Positions 41,855 to 51,964 of a stretch of DNA of 64,000 bases are shown in pieces. A model generated the notes under the pieces. It saw only the letters and a program-made list of their open reading frames with translations. It ran no database searches and was not told the DNA's origin. This stretch comes from Succiniclasticum ruminis DSM 9236 (GTDB lineage Bacteria; Bacillota; Negativicutes; Acidaminococcales; Acidaminococcaceae): the NCBI RefSeq assembly GCF_900112895.1, contig NZ_FONL01000001.1, positions 283,234 through 347,233 of the forward strand, written 5' to 3'. The translations under genes were made by a program, and so were the position numbers. Each line of letters starts with the position of its first letter. Position 1 is the stretch's first letter.

Positions 41855-43450
41855 TCATTCCAATAACCATACGTAATGCAACAGTTTGCGTAAAGCCTCC
41901 GGGTATTCCTGCGTCAGGCTGTGCCGGTTGACCCGTTCCCCAATCTGATGCAAATCTTTACCCCAGGGACCAAACAAAAAGAACGGAATCTGCAGTCTCG
42001 CCAGCGCCTCCATATCAAACCGGTAATCCGTTCCCCACAACGGTGTATTAGCCTTATACGCAGGGCTTTGCGCATGATTGGAAAGCCCGCAGTAACTGCA
42101 GTCAGATACACCCGGAAAATAGTTTCTTATCACAACATCCTGCAAGGCTGACAAGGCTTTCTTATAAACTTCAAATCTTGCACTGTCTCTCATATCTTCA
42201 CTGCGTACTGCCGGATAATACGGTGGGGCAAAGCCAAATAAGACCACAGGATGATCAAAGTTCAGAAAATCCAGGGTCTGCTGCATCAGCCACAGGGTAA
42301 CTTCGGGAAATGTTTTGTGTTCCTTCTGCAACAGCACCTTTTTTTTCTGTTCCGTTTCCTGCCAGAATTCGTTAAAGCCGCTGTGCTGCTTTGCCTGTTG
42401 CCATAAAGTCACCCATGTCATCACTGTAACAGAATGGCCCGTGTCTGCCACGGCCCCTTTTATTTTTCCAAGGAAATATGCCATCACCTGGGCTGGGGTC
42501 TTCCGGAACGTAAGTACGTTGCAATACCCTGCCGCACGCTGCGGCAGCGAAAAATCATACCCTTCTTTCAAATCCCGGGTATACATCCACACCGGTGGCA
42601 GTGAAACTTCATTACCGCAGGTTTCCGCAAAGGTTTCATCGCCTTCTGTCGCCGCCACGATGCGGGACAGGATACCTACCGGATTGACACCTTCCCGGTA
42701 ACTTCCCACCTGTACCAGTTTGCCCTGTACCAGAACAACAGGCAGCAACTTGCCGATACTGCCGGAATAAACAATTTGTGTCTTTCCCTCAGCCTGTCTC
42801 TGGCTGGGTTCCGAGCAAACTGCCAAACGATAGTCCAAATGGTACCGGTCCTTCAGTTGTTCCAGCAATGGCAGGGAACCCCGCATCCCAACAGAAAACG
42901 ATTCTTCGTCGGGTACGGAAATAAACAGCAGCGCGCCCTGTCCTTCATTCGTTTCCCCTGCATTGTGCAACGCGGCTTCAGCCTGTTCTGTAAGCAACGC
43001 CATCTGCACTGCAGTTCCTCCCAGCATATCGCAGCATCCTCTGCCAAACAGCCACTCTCCGGAAAGCAGGTCCGTATAGGCTTCTGCAGAAAGTGTTTCT
43101 GCGTTCAAATGGGAGGCGATTTCCTCCAGATTAAAAGCCCAGGGAGCTGCCTCACCATAAACGTCTGCCGAAACTACGTCGTGGTGCCCCATGAAAACTA
43201 CTGCTGGTAAGTTTTCCTTCTTCAATATTTCGCAAACTCCGGACGGTATCACCAATGCCCAGACAGCGCTGCGGTTCAATGCGTCCCCCGGAACCGGGAA
43301 CGAACCGCATAATTCCGGATATTTCTTAAAATATGACTGCTCCCGGAAATAATCCAGCATCCATTGTTCCGCAGCAATCTCTTTTCCTGTATTGGTAACA
43401 GCCGCGCAAGCCATCAGGCCCTGTAAAATTTCAATAATTTTATCTTTCAT
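41855..43450 (-). CDS. RocB-like M20/M28-type peptidase
   Basis: Zinc peptidase-fold protein of 531 residues, cytoplasmic, similar to the RocB arginine-utilisation family. The N-terminal start is MACAAVTNTGKEIAAEQWM. The metal site is FMGHHDVVSADVYG (H-x-D), then FGRGCCDMLGG and SVPDEESFSVGMRG (Glu pair), with a large insertion before GVSDCSYCGLSNH. The late LFGFAPPYYPA block is also typical of RocB-like proteins. RocB's role in Bacillus is loosely tied to arginine use; a peptidase or deacylase role is more general. It starts 14 bases after the stop of the upstream unknown gene and probably shares its transcript. Confidence 0.82.
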   Translation of the reverse strand: MKDKIIEILQGLMACAAVTNTGKEIAAEQWMLDYFREQSYFKKYPELCGSFPVPGDALNRSAVWALVIPSGVCEILKKENLPAVVFMGHHDVVSADVYGEAAPWAFNLEEIASHLNAETLSAEAYTDLLSGEWLFGRGCCDMLGGTAVQMALLTEQAEAALHNAGETNEGQGALLFISVPDEESFSVGMRGSLPLLEQLKDRYHLDYRLAVCSEPSQRQAEGKTQIVYSGSIGKLLPVVLVQGKLVQVGSYREGVNPVGILSRIVAATEGDETFAETCGNEVSLPPVWMYTRDLKEGYDFSLPQRAAGYCNVLTFRKTPAQVMAYFLGKIKGAVADTGHSVTVMTWVTLWQQAKQHSGFNEFWQETEQKKKVLLQKEHKTFPEVTLWLMQQTLDFLNFDHPVVLFGFAPPYYPAVRSEDMRDSARFEVYKKALSALQDVVIRNYFPGVSDCSYCGLSNHAQSPAYKANTPLWGTDYRFDMEALARLQIPFFLFGPWGKDLHQIGERVNRHSLTQEYPEALRKLLHYVWLLE

Positions 43451-43464
43451 AATCCCGAATCATC

Positions 43465-44241
43465 TCAGTCCCGTAACTTCACAACCGGTTGTTTCTCCCA
43501 GGGAAGATACTGGTACGTCGTGCAGAAAATCCAGGCTTTGTACTGTTCTTCCGCATCTTTTGTTCCCTTCGCCTTGTTCACGTCCCGGATGCCTGCCGCC
43601 GACAGCGGGAAATAGTTGTAGGCGTCCTCAAACAGGGCACAGGCTTCTGCCGTTTTTCCTTCTTTATGCTTCTGCTCCGCCAGAAAGCGCAGGCTGTAGA
43701 AAATATACGGATTTACCGTATCGTACAGCGGGTCGGGAATGATGGGCTGCGGAGCATGGGACTTCAGTTTTTCATTTTCCACCATCTCTTCCGCGTCAGT
43801 GACAGCTTGTTCCAATTTTCCGCTTTCCGCCAGAACGTTCAGCCGCCGGTACCAGATATCACCACGTGCTTCCGTATGAAAACGGTAAGGAAATTTCCGG
43901 CAGATTTTAAACGCCCTGTCCAGATACTGCAGAGATGCATCGCCGTTTTTTGTCAGCTTCCAGATGATTTCAGAAATATCACGCAGGCTCAGTACAAAAT
44001 GCTCCGCTTCGCACATGCCCTGATCCGGATGATCGTCCAAATCAGGCTCTACATCGTTGATGAAGGTGCTTAACACCGTCAGAGCGCCTTCCACATCCTT
44101 AATGAAGTACAGCACCCGGCCTACAATGGCACGGCACAGCCAGTTATTCTTGTCACTGACAAATCCGGGGGGAACAGGCCATTCCCCGGTGGTACATTTT
44201 GTTACATACACTTTCCATTCCTGATCGTCAATCTCTCTCAT
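43465..44241 (-). CDS. Helical repeat (TPR-like) protein, unknown function
   Basis: Cytoplasmic protein of 258 residues with no signal or membrane segment. Alternating helices with a periodic pattern (ALTVLSTFINDVEP, YLDRAFKICRKF, LEQAVTDAEEMVENE, EACALFEDAYNYFP) look like TPR-type repeats, so it is likely a protein-binding scaffold. I do not recognise a named family. AAAGGGG precedes the ATG. It lies just before the RocB-like gene with 14 bases between them. The repeats are degenerate and I am not sure of their number. Confidence 0.65.
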   Translation of the reverse strand: MREIDDQEWKVYVTKCTTGEWPVPPGFVSDKNNWLCRAIVGRVLYFIKDVEGALTVLSTFINDVEPDLDDHPDQGMCEAEHFVLSLRDISEIIWKLTKNGDASLQYLDRAFKICRKFPYRFHTEARGDIWYRRLNVLAESGKLEQAVTDAEEMVENEKLKSHAPQPIIPDPLYDTVNPYIFYSLRFLAEQKHKEGKTAEACALFEDAYNYFPLSAAGIRDVNKAKGTKDAEEQYKAWIFCTTYQYLPWEKQPVVKLRD

Positions 44242-44382
44242 AATGATTCCCCTTTGCTATATCTGCAATATTCTCATTGTTCAAATCGGTCTTATCCTGC
44301 CCATAATTATAACACGGAAACGAGTTAATAAAAATTTACACTCTTGTTTTTGGTTTAACCTTCCACATGGGATTTTATAAAA

Positions 44383-44835
44383 TTATAATCTTCCCGCAGC
44401 CAGATACATAATCGCGCAATATGCTATGACGAAGAGACATTCTCCAACAGAGCCGGTCTTGAACAGGCGGGGAAACACAGTTGTCCGTTTTGTCGGATAC
44501 AGAAACGGTACCGGGCCGCATATCGCGTCTTCCAGAATATGGAGTAACGCCCCGGCAAAAAACCAGAAAAAGAACAACCGCATCATCTGCACGATGCCCG
44601 CCTGCCACACCTGCATCCCCGTTACAGAAAGCACATCCGGCGTCCAGAAAAAGGCCAGGGCTGCAACATACAGCACAAACCAGTGAGAGTAGGAACGGTG
44701 AGAGGACTGCCAGAATAATCCTTCCGACCTGTCAGGAAACAGGCTGCCGAGCGTTGCGCTTCCGGCAATGAATACGTTATGTGTCGCCACAAACAACGTT
44801 GCGAATGTGACAATGCTATGTGATACACCGGTCAA
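44383..44835 (-). CDS. YdjM/DUF457-like inner-membrane hydrolase
   Basis: Membrane protein of 150 residues in the YdjM-like, membrane-bound metal-dependent hydrolase family. It has about four helices, an early MTGVSHS and the GSLFPD(R)SEG region, then HRSYSHWF, with His and Asp residues placed as in the family. The C-terminus has FAGALLHILEDAICGPVPFLYP. The start appears to be TTG at 44835 after GGGGG; an ATG nearby is in another frame. It is alone, with no clear promoter. In E. coli ydjM is DNA-damage inducible, but no LexA-like box was identified here. Confidence 0.8.
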   Translation of the reverse strand: MTGVSHSIVTFATLFVATHNVFIAGSATLGSLFPDRSEGLFWQSSHRSYSHWFVLYVAALAFFWTPDVLSVTGMQVWQAGIVQMMRLFFFWFFAGALLHILEDAICGPVPFLYPTKRTTVFPRLFKTGSVGECLFVIAYCAIMYLAAGRL

Positions 44836-44868
44836 TGAGCATATCCCCCTGTTAAAAAAACATCAAAC

Positions 44869-45627
44869 TTATGATAATAATTGAAACGCCTTGCAGATAT
44901 TATATAAACAGGTTGCATACAAAAGGATGATGATAATTTTACGTATCAGCTGTTGCGGCATAAAGGCAAATGCCCAATGCCCCAAGGCGACACCGCAGGC
45001 AAGACCGGGCAACAGGAATAAAAACTCTCCAACTGCTTCACCAATGGGCACCCCTGTGACCCATAAAGCAACCAGCGAACCCAGGTTGCTGAAAAAGAAA
45101 TATCCTATACAGGTAGCCCGGAATACATTCTGAGGCATCGATGTGTAGGCAAAATACAGCACAAGGGGTGGTCCTGCCATACCGGTCGTCATCGCCATGA
45201 TACCCGCCAGCATACCTGTGAGAATTGTATTTTTCCTTGTTTCCTCAAAGCGTCTGCGTCTGAATTCCATGGTAACAAGGGTCAAAAGGACGGCAACACT
45301 GATTGCTGCCCTTAACCCGCCGCCCGGCAGCTGACGGAAAACCGTCACTCCCAGCGGGATGCCGGCCAGAGCACCGCAGAACAGCTCCGCTATCCGCTGC
45401 CAGTTTACCTGTTTCCAAAGCAGCAGGAGCTGCGCACAGTTTCCACAGCCCGCCAGGCAGAACATGATGATGATCGTGAGTTTCGGTTCGTAAAAAAACA
45501 TCAGGAGCGGCGCAGCTACCATGACCAGACCGAAACCTGTAATCGATTGGAGAAAGGCCGCAAGGAATACACAAAAAAGCGGGCCTGCATGGGACTGCAG
45601 GCCGGAAACATACATCCCAAGATCCAA
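44869..45627 (-). CDS. TauE/SafE-family membrane permease
   Basis: Inner-membrane protein of 252 residues with about eight helices in two related halves. The halves are marked by FLQSITGFGLVMVAAPLLMF and LAGIMAMTTGMAGPPLVLYF, the repeated TauE/SafE (DUF81) motif. Members export sulfite, sulfoacetate or other organosulfur anions, or carry other small anions. The start is probably TTG at 45627 after GGGGAG; an ATG four codons later is possible. It is 33 bases upstream of the YdjM-like gene and may be cotranscribed with it. Confidence 0.88.
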   Translation of the reverse strand: MDLGMYVSGLQSHAGPLFCVFLAAFLQSITGFGLVMVAAPLLMFFYEPKLTIIIMFCLAGCGNCAQLLLLWKQVNWQRIAELFCGALAGIPLGVTVFRQLPGGGLRAAISVAVLLTLVTMEFRRRRFEETRKNTILTGMLAGIMAMTTGMAGPPLVLYFAYTSMPQNVFRATCIGYFFFSNLGSLVALWVTGVPIGEAVGEFLFLLPGLACGVALGHWAFAFMPQQLIRKIIIILLYATCLYNICKAFQLLS

Positions 45628-45788
45628 CTCACGTTCTCCCCTCTTGCATTACAGCACAGATAAAACCAATTGCTGTTTATATTACACCATATCTTTCTTT
45701 AACTGTAATTATATCAATACATCGATTCTTCAGTCTGGTTTTATATATGTTTCTACAAATAAATATAAAAAACCTTTTCCAAATCAGT

Positions 45789-45830
45789 TAAAAAAAGCAG
45801 CGCGGTTTGCATCCGTTTTGCAAACCGCGC
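45789..45830 (-). terminator. Terminator of gatCAB
   Basis: Reading leftwards, GCGCGGTTTGCA (45830-45819) pairs perfectly with TGCAAACCGCGC (45811-45800), followed by TGCTTTTTTT. Confidence 0.92.
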
Positions 45831-45881
45831 CTGTGTCCGTAACCACGTACGGAAATGCTGTTTTATACTATCAGTTGATTT

Positions 45882-47327
45882 TTATTGCAGTTTTTCCATC
45901 AGCATCTTGTTGACCATGCCCGGATTTGCTTTTCCCTGGGTAGCTTTCATGATTTGTCCTACCAGGAAACCGAGAGCCTTTTTCTTGCCGGCCTTGAAGT
46001 CCGCAATAGATTGGGGATTGGCAGCTATCACTTCATCTACCAGTTTGCCCAGTTCACCTGCATCGCTGACCTGTTCCAGACCCAGCTTCTTCACCAGTAC
46101 CTGAGGTGCTTCATTTTCTTTCAGCATCTCCACAAAGACCTGCTTGGCCAGTTTGCTGGACAGCACACCTTTGTCAATCAGGTTAACCAGCTCACCAAGA
46201 TGGTCCGGTGTTATCCTGAATTCCGGATCGTCGATTTCAATGCCTTCCGCGTTCAGGAAGCCGGCCACATCTCCGATCAGCCAGTTGGACAGGGCTTTCA
46301 GGTTCTTCGTGGCTTTGGTGCCTGCGTCAAAATAATCCGCCACTTTTTTGCTGGCTACGATGATATCCGCGTTATCTTCCGGAACATCTTCCGCCAGCAG
46401 TCGTTCCTTACGGGCAGAGGGCAGTTCCGGCAGGGTCGCTTTGATCTCGTCGATCCAGGCCTGATCCAGATTGACCGGAACCAGATCCGGTTCCGGGAAG
46501 TACCGGTAGTCGTGTGCTTCTTCCTTGGAACGCATAGACAGGGTCACGCCGTTGGCGTCATCCCAGGTACGGGTTTCCTGCACTACATGGCCGCCATCTT
46601 CCACTATTTCGATTTGGCGTTCCACTTCATACTCAATGGCCCGCTCCAGCGCACGGAAAGAGTTCAGGTTTTTGATCTCGGCGCGGGTACCGAATTCCGT
46701 AGCGCCTTCCGGCATAACGGAAATGTTGGCATCGCAGCGGAGACTGCCCTCCTGCATCTTGCAGTCGCAGACATCCGTGTATTCCAGAATGGCTTTCAGC
46801 TGTTCCATATACGCACGGGCTTCCGCCGCGCTGCGCATATCCGGCTCGGATACAATCTCAATCAGGGGCACACCGGCACGATTGTAGTCAACCGCAGAAT
46901 AATCGGACGTGCTGATGGTCAGACCGCTGTGCACCAGCTTGCCGGCATCTTCTTCCATATGGATGCGGGTGATGCCGATGCGTTTTTTCTCACCGTTGAC
47001 CCGGATATCGATATGCCCGCCCAGACAGATAGGTTCATCCCACTGGGAAATCTGATAATTTTTCGCCAGGTCGGGATAGAAGTAATTCTTGCGGTCCATC
47101 TTATTGAATTTCTGAATGTCACAGTTCAGAGCCAGGCCGGCACGGATTGCGAATTCAACGACCCGCTTGTTCAATACAGGCAGGGCGCCGGGCATACCCA
47201 GGCAGACCGGGCAGACGTGGGTATTGGGTTCCGCGCCGAATTCTGTGGAGCAGGAGCAGAACGCTTTGGTTTTTGTTTTTAACTCGGCATGAACTTCCAG
47301 ACCGATAACAGTAATATAATTTTTCAT
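45882..47327 (-). CDS. gatB: Asp/Glu-tRNA amidotransferase subunit B
   Basis: Kinase subunit of 481 residues in the GatCAB complex that turns Glu-tRNA(Gln) and Asp-tRNA(Asn) into the amide forms. The zinc-type cysteines are in FCSCS and VCPVCLGMPGALPVL. GLEVHAELKTKTKAF opens the protein, and the tail domain with YqeY-like helices ends it. The ATG overlaps the gatA stop by one base (TAATG) after GGAGG. It is last of the three genes. Confidence 0.97.
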   Translation of the reverse strand: MKNYITVIGLEVHAELKTKTKAFCSCSTEFGAEPNTHVCPVCLGMPGALPVLNKRVVEFAIRAGLALNCDIQKFNKMDRKNYFYPDLAKNYQISQWDEPICLGGHIDIRVNGEKKRIGITRIHMEEDAGKLVHSGLTISTSDYSAVDYNRAGVPLIEIVSEPDMRSAAEARAYMEQLKAILEYTDVCDCKMQEGSLRCDANISVMPEGATEFGTRAEIKNLNSFRALERAIEYEVERQIEIVEDGGHVVQETRTWDDANGVTLSMRSKEEAHDYRYFPEPDLVPVNLDQAWIDEIKATLPELPSARKERLLAEDVPEDNADIIVASKKVADYFDAGTKATKNLKALSNWLIGDVAGFLNAEGIEIDDPEFRITPDHLGELVNLIDKGVLSSKLAKQVFVEMLKENEAPQVLVKKLGLEQVSDAGELGKLVDEVIAANPQSIADFKAGKKKALGFLVGQIMKATQGKANPGMVNKMLMEKLQ

Positions 47328-48793
47328 TATTTGTTACCTCCCAAAGGCGCTACCGCTTTATGAAATTCCGTCGCCTGCTCAAAGGTGTAAGCAGCCCGCA
47401 GCAGGGTTTCTTCGTCCAGCGCCTTGCCGATCAGCTGCAGGCCTACCGGCATGCCGTCCGCAAAGCCGCAGGGAATGGAGATACCGGGCAGACCGGCCAT
47501 GTTCACCGGAATCGTGGTTACGTCCAGCATGTAGATTGCCAGGGGATCCATCTTGCCGTCCAGCGGATACGCCACTACCGGAGACGTCGGGGTCAGAAGC
47601 ACATCCACTTTCCGGAATACTTCGTCAAAGTCTTTGCGGATCAGGGTACGGACCTGCATAGCCTTTTTATAATACGCATCATAATAACCGGAACTCAGCA
47701 CATACGTGCCCAGCATGATGCGGCGTTTTACTTCGCTGCCAAAGCCTTCCGTACGGCTCAGCTTTGTCATTTCCGGCGCGCTCTTGGCCTCTTTGTTACG
47801 ATAGCCGTAGCGCACGCCGTCATAACGGGCCAGGTTGGCGGAAGCTTCCGCCGGAGCGATGATGTAATACGTAATTACGGCATATTCCGTATGGGGCAGG
47901 GAAACTTCCACGATTTCCGCACCCAGCTCTTTGTATTTTTCCACGGCCAGCATAATCTGCTCTTTGACTTTGGTATTAATGCCTTCTCCAAAGTATTCTT
48001 TCGGCAGGCCGACGCGCAGGCCTTTCACATCCTGCCGCAGTGCCTTGGTAAAGTCAGGCACATCCACCGGCAGAGAGGTAGAGTCATGGGCATCGACGCC
48101 GCAAATGGTGTTCAATACGATAGCCGCGTCGGTTACGTCACGGGTGATAGGCCCGATCTGATCCAGTGAAGAAGCAAATGCGACACAGCCGTAACGGGAC
48201 ACGCGCCCGTAAGTCGGTTTAATACCAACCACGCCGTTGAAGGATGCCGGCTGGCGGATGGATCCGCCGGTATCGGAACCCAGGGACCAGATGGCTTCAC
48301 CGGCTGCAATCGCCGCCGCGCTGCCGCCGGAGGAACCGCCGGGCACGCAGTCCAGATTCCAGGCGTTATGCGTCTTTTTCATGTAAGAAGTTTCCGTGGT
48401 GGACCCCATGGCGAATTCGTCCATGTTGGTCTTGCCCAGGAAAATGGTTTCGTCCTTACGAAGATTTGCGATTACATGGGCGTCGTACACCGGAATGAAA
48501 TTGTCCAGGATGTGGGACGAACAGGTAGTGCGCAGACCTTTGGTGCTGATATTATCTTTGATAGCGCCCGGAATACCGGCCAGCGGTTTGATGGTTTCGC
48601 CGGCTGCGATCATAGCGTCCACTTTGGCCGCCTGGGCCAGGGCGTTCTCTTTATCCAGCGTCACATAAGCGCCGATTTTTTCTTCCACCTCATCGATGCG
48701 GTCATAAACCGCTTTGGTCAGCTCAACGGAGCTGAGCTGTTTATTCTGCAGTTGTTCATGCAGTTCATGAACGGTGCTTTCGTATAACTTCAC
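47327..48793 (-). CDS. gatA: Asp/Glu-tRNA amidotransferase subunit A
   Basis: Glutaminase subunit of 488 residues, an amidase-signature protein delivering ammonia through a tunnel to GatB. The catalytic Ser-cis-Ser-Lys triad is seen as the early lysine in PGAIKDN, then [11 protein letters not shown] and [12 protein letters not shown]. The start is GTG at 48793 with GGGAGG upstream, 14 bases after gatC. Complex assembly is inferred from the intact gatCAB order. Confidence 0.97.
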   Translation of the reverse strand: MKLYESTVHELHEQLQNKQLSSVELTKAVYDRIDEVEEKIGAYVTLDKENALAQAAKVDAMIAAGETIKPLAGIPGAIKDNISTKGLRTTCSSHILDNFIPVYDAHVIANLRKDETIFLGKTNMDEFAMGSTTETSYMKKTHNAWNLDCVPGGSSGGSAAAIAAGEAIWSLGSDTGGSIRQPASFNGVVGIKPTYGRVSRYGCVAFASSLDQIGPITRDVTDAAIVLNTICGVDAHDSTSLPVDVPDFTKALRQDVKGLRVGLPKEYFGEGINTKVKEQIMLAVEKYKELGAEIVEVSLPHTEYAVITYYIIAPAEASANLARYDGVRYGYRNKEAKSAPEMTKLSRTEGFGSEVKRRIMLGTYVLSSGYYDAYYKKAMQVRTLIRKDFDEVFRKVDVLLTPTSPVVAYPLDGKMDPLAIYMLDVTTIPVNMAGLPGISIPCGFADGMPVGLQLIGKALDEETLLRAAYTFEQATEFHKAVAPLGGNK

Positions 48794-48807
48794 AGTCCTT
48801 GCCTCCC

Positions 48808-49095
48808 TTACTCGATTACACGCGGAACTTTGAATCCGTCATTATGTACCGCCGGCGCGTTTTTCAGCGCATCTTCATGAGCCACGCCTTCCTGCGGCAC
48901 ATCTTCCCGCAGCACATTGTACAGCGGCAGAATGCTGAAAGTGGGTTCGATACCGGTGGTATCCACCTTCTGCAGGATATCCGCATAATTGAGGATCTGG
49001 TTGAACTGCTCTGTGAACTTAGGCATTTCCGCCTCGGAAATCTCCAGGCGGGAAAGCGCCGCGATGTATTTCACATCTTTTTCCGTTACTTTCAT
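48808..49095 (-). CDS. gatC: Asp/Glu-tRNA amidotransferase subunit C
   Basis: Small wrapping subunit of 95 residues that stabilises the GatA-GatB contact. It starts [18 protein letters not shown] and has the conserved [17 protein letters not shown] and LREDVPQ blocks. GGATGG precedes the ATG. It is first in the operon, and its leader (49096-49225) contains a nested three-helix structure. A TATAAT at 49237-49232 is the probable -10. Confidence 0.95.
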   Translation of the reverse strand: MKVTEKDVKYIAALSRLEISEAEMPKFTEQFNQILNYADILQKVDTTGIEPTFSILPLYNVLREDVPQEGVAHEDALKNAPAVHNDGFKVPRVIE

Positions 49096-49126
49096 TTTTT
49101 CACCATCCTGTTATTCATTAAGCTTT

Positions 49127-49208
49127 AAGGAAACGACCCTCCGGCAAACTACCAGCTGAATGCAATTATCCTGTGAATTGCATACCGAAGGCGAAGCAGT
49201 GTTTCCTT
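49127..49208 (-). promoter_or_regulatory. Structured leader RNA of gatCAB, nested helices
   Basis: Read leftwards from 49208, three helices nest. P1 is AAGGAAAC (49208-49201) with GTTTCCTT (49134-49127). P2 is CCTTCGG (49191-49185) with CCGGAGG (49144-49138), one G-U. P3 is TGCAATT (49182-49176) with AATTGCA (49167-49161) around CACAGGAT. It sits between a TATAAT (49237-49232) and gatC. It is not a T-box: the T-box sequence is absent. No named riboswitch fits, and there is no T run, so translation control or RNA stability is more likely than attenuation. Confidence 0.62.
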
Positions 49209-49286
49209 TTGCCTGAAAAAACGTACATAATATTATATCACAATTTATGTATATGGAAAAGACACTTACAAATATTATAACTTAAC

Positions 49287-49787
49287 TTATTTCTTCAAGT
49301 CTTCAAATTTAGCCCCGGGATGTTCCGCTTCTGTCATCTTTCGGAGCTCTTCTTTCAGCACCGGATATTCTTTGCCTGTATCCTTATGGATCTCTGTTCC
49401 ATCCGGGAAACGCAGGGTTCCGGTAATCTTACTCAGCCTGAGGCTCAGCTGCATCATCCTGTTTAAATGAAGCGTATCACTTTCCAATTGTCCGTTAAAA
49501 CGCATCTCTGCCCCTGTCTGCCAGACAAACCGTTTTTCAGACTGACTTTTGTCCCCTTCTTCCCGTTTCTGCTGATAATTCTCCGCTGTGGCATGAACCT
49601 GATACCGGTCGGAATCCTCCGGTTCGATTTTGACCCGAAGGACTGACTTACCCATCCCCGGAATTTTAACGATACCAATCCAGTCCCCTGCAAAGGGGTC
49701 CCCTGTTATCGCTTTCAGAAACCCACAGCCGGCAACTACCAGTAAAACAATCAGACAGACAACTGTCCATTTACAAACCTTCTTCAC
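49287..49787 (-). CDS. Small lipoprotein of unknown function
   Basis: A 166-residue lipoprotein: a hydrophobic stretch ends in LLVVAGC, with the lipid-bearing Cys near residue 21. The mature part is a probable beta-rich binding domain with DPFAGDWIGIVKIPGMGKSVLRVKIEP and later LSLRLSKITGTLRFPDGTEIHKD. I do not recognise its family. The start is GTG at 49787, two bases after the ligA stop, with GGGAGG inside the ligA end, so it is coupled to ligA. No cell-wall or envelope function can be assigned. Confidence 0.78.
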   Translation of the reverse strand: MKKVCKWTVVCLIVLLVVAGCGFLKAITGDPFAGDWIGIVKIPGMGKSVLRVKIEPEDSDRYQVHATAENYQQKREEGDKSQSEKRFVWQTGAEMRFNGQLESDTLHLNRMMQLSLRLSKITGTLRFPDGTEIHKDTGKEYPVLKEELRKMTEAEHPGAKFEDLKK

Positions 49788-49789
49788 AG

Positions 49790-51964
<2,175 letters not shown>

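Noticed and set aside
45885-47282. A 465-codon rightward frame opposite gatB
   Set aside because: Antisense to a clear gatB; rich in Phe, Val and Asp as a mirrored frame, with no start site or motifs.
49096-49240. T-box leader for gatCAB
   Set aside because: No T-box sequence, no specifier loop and no terminator helix; only the nested helices are present.
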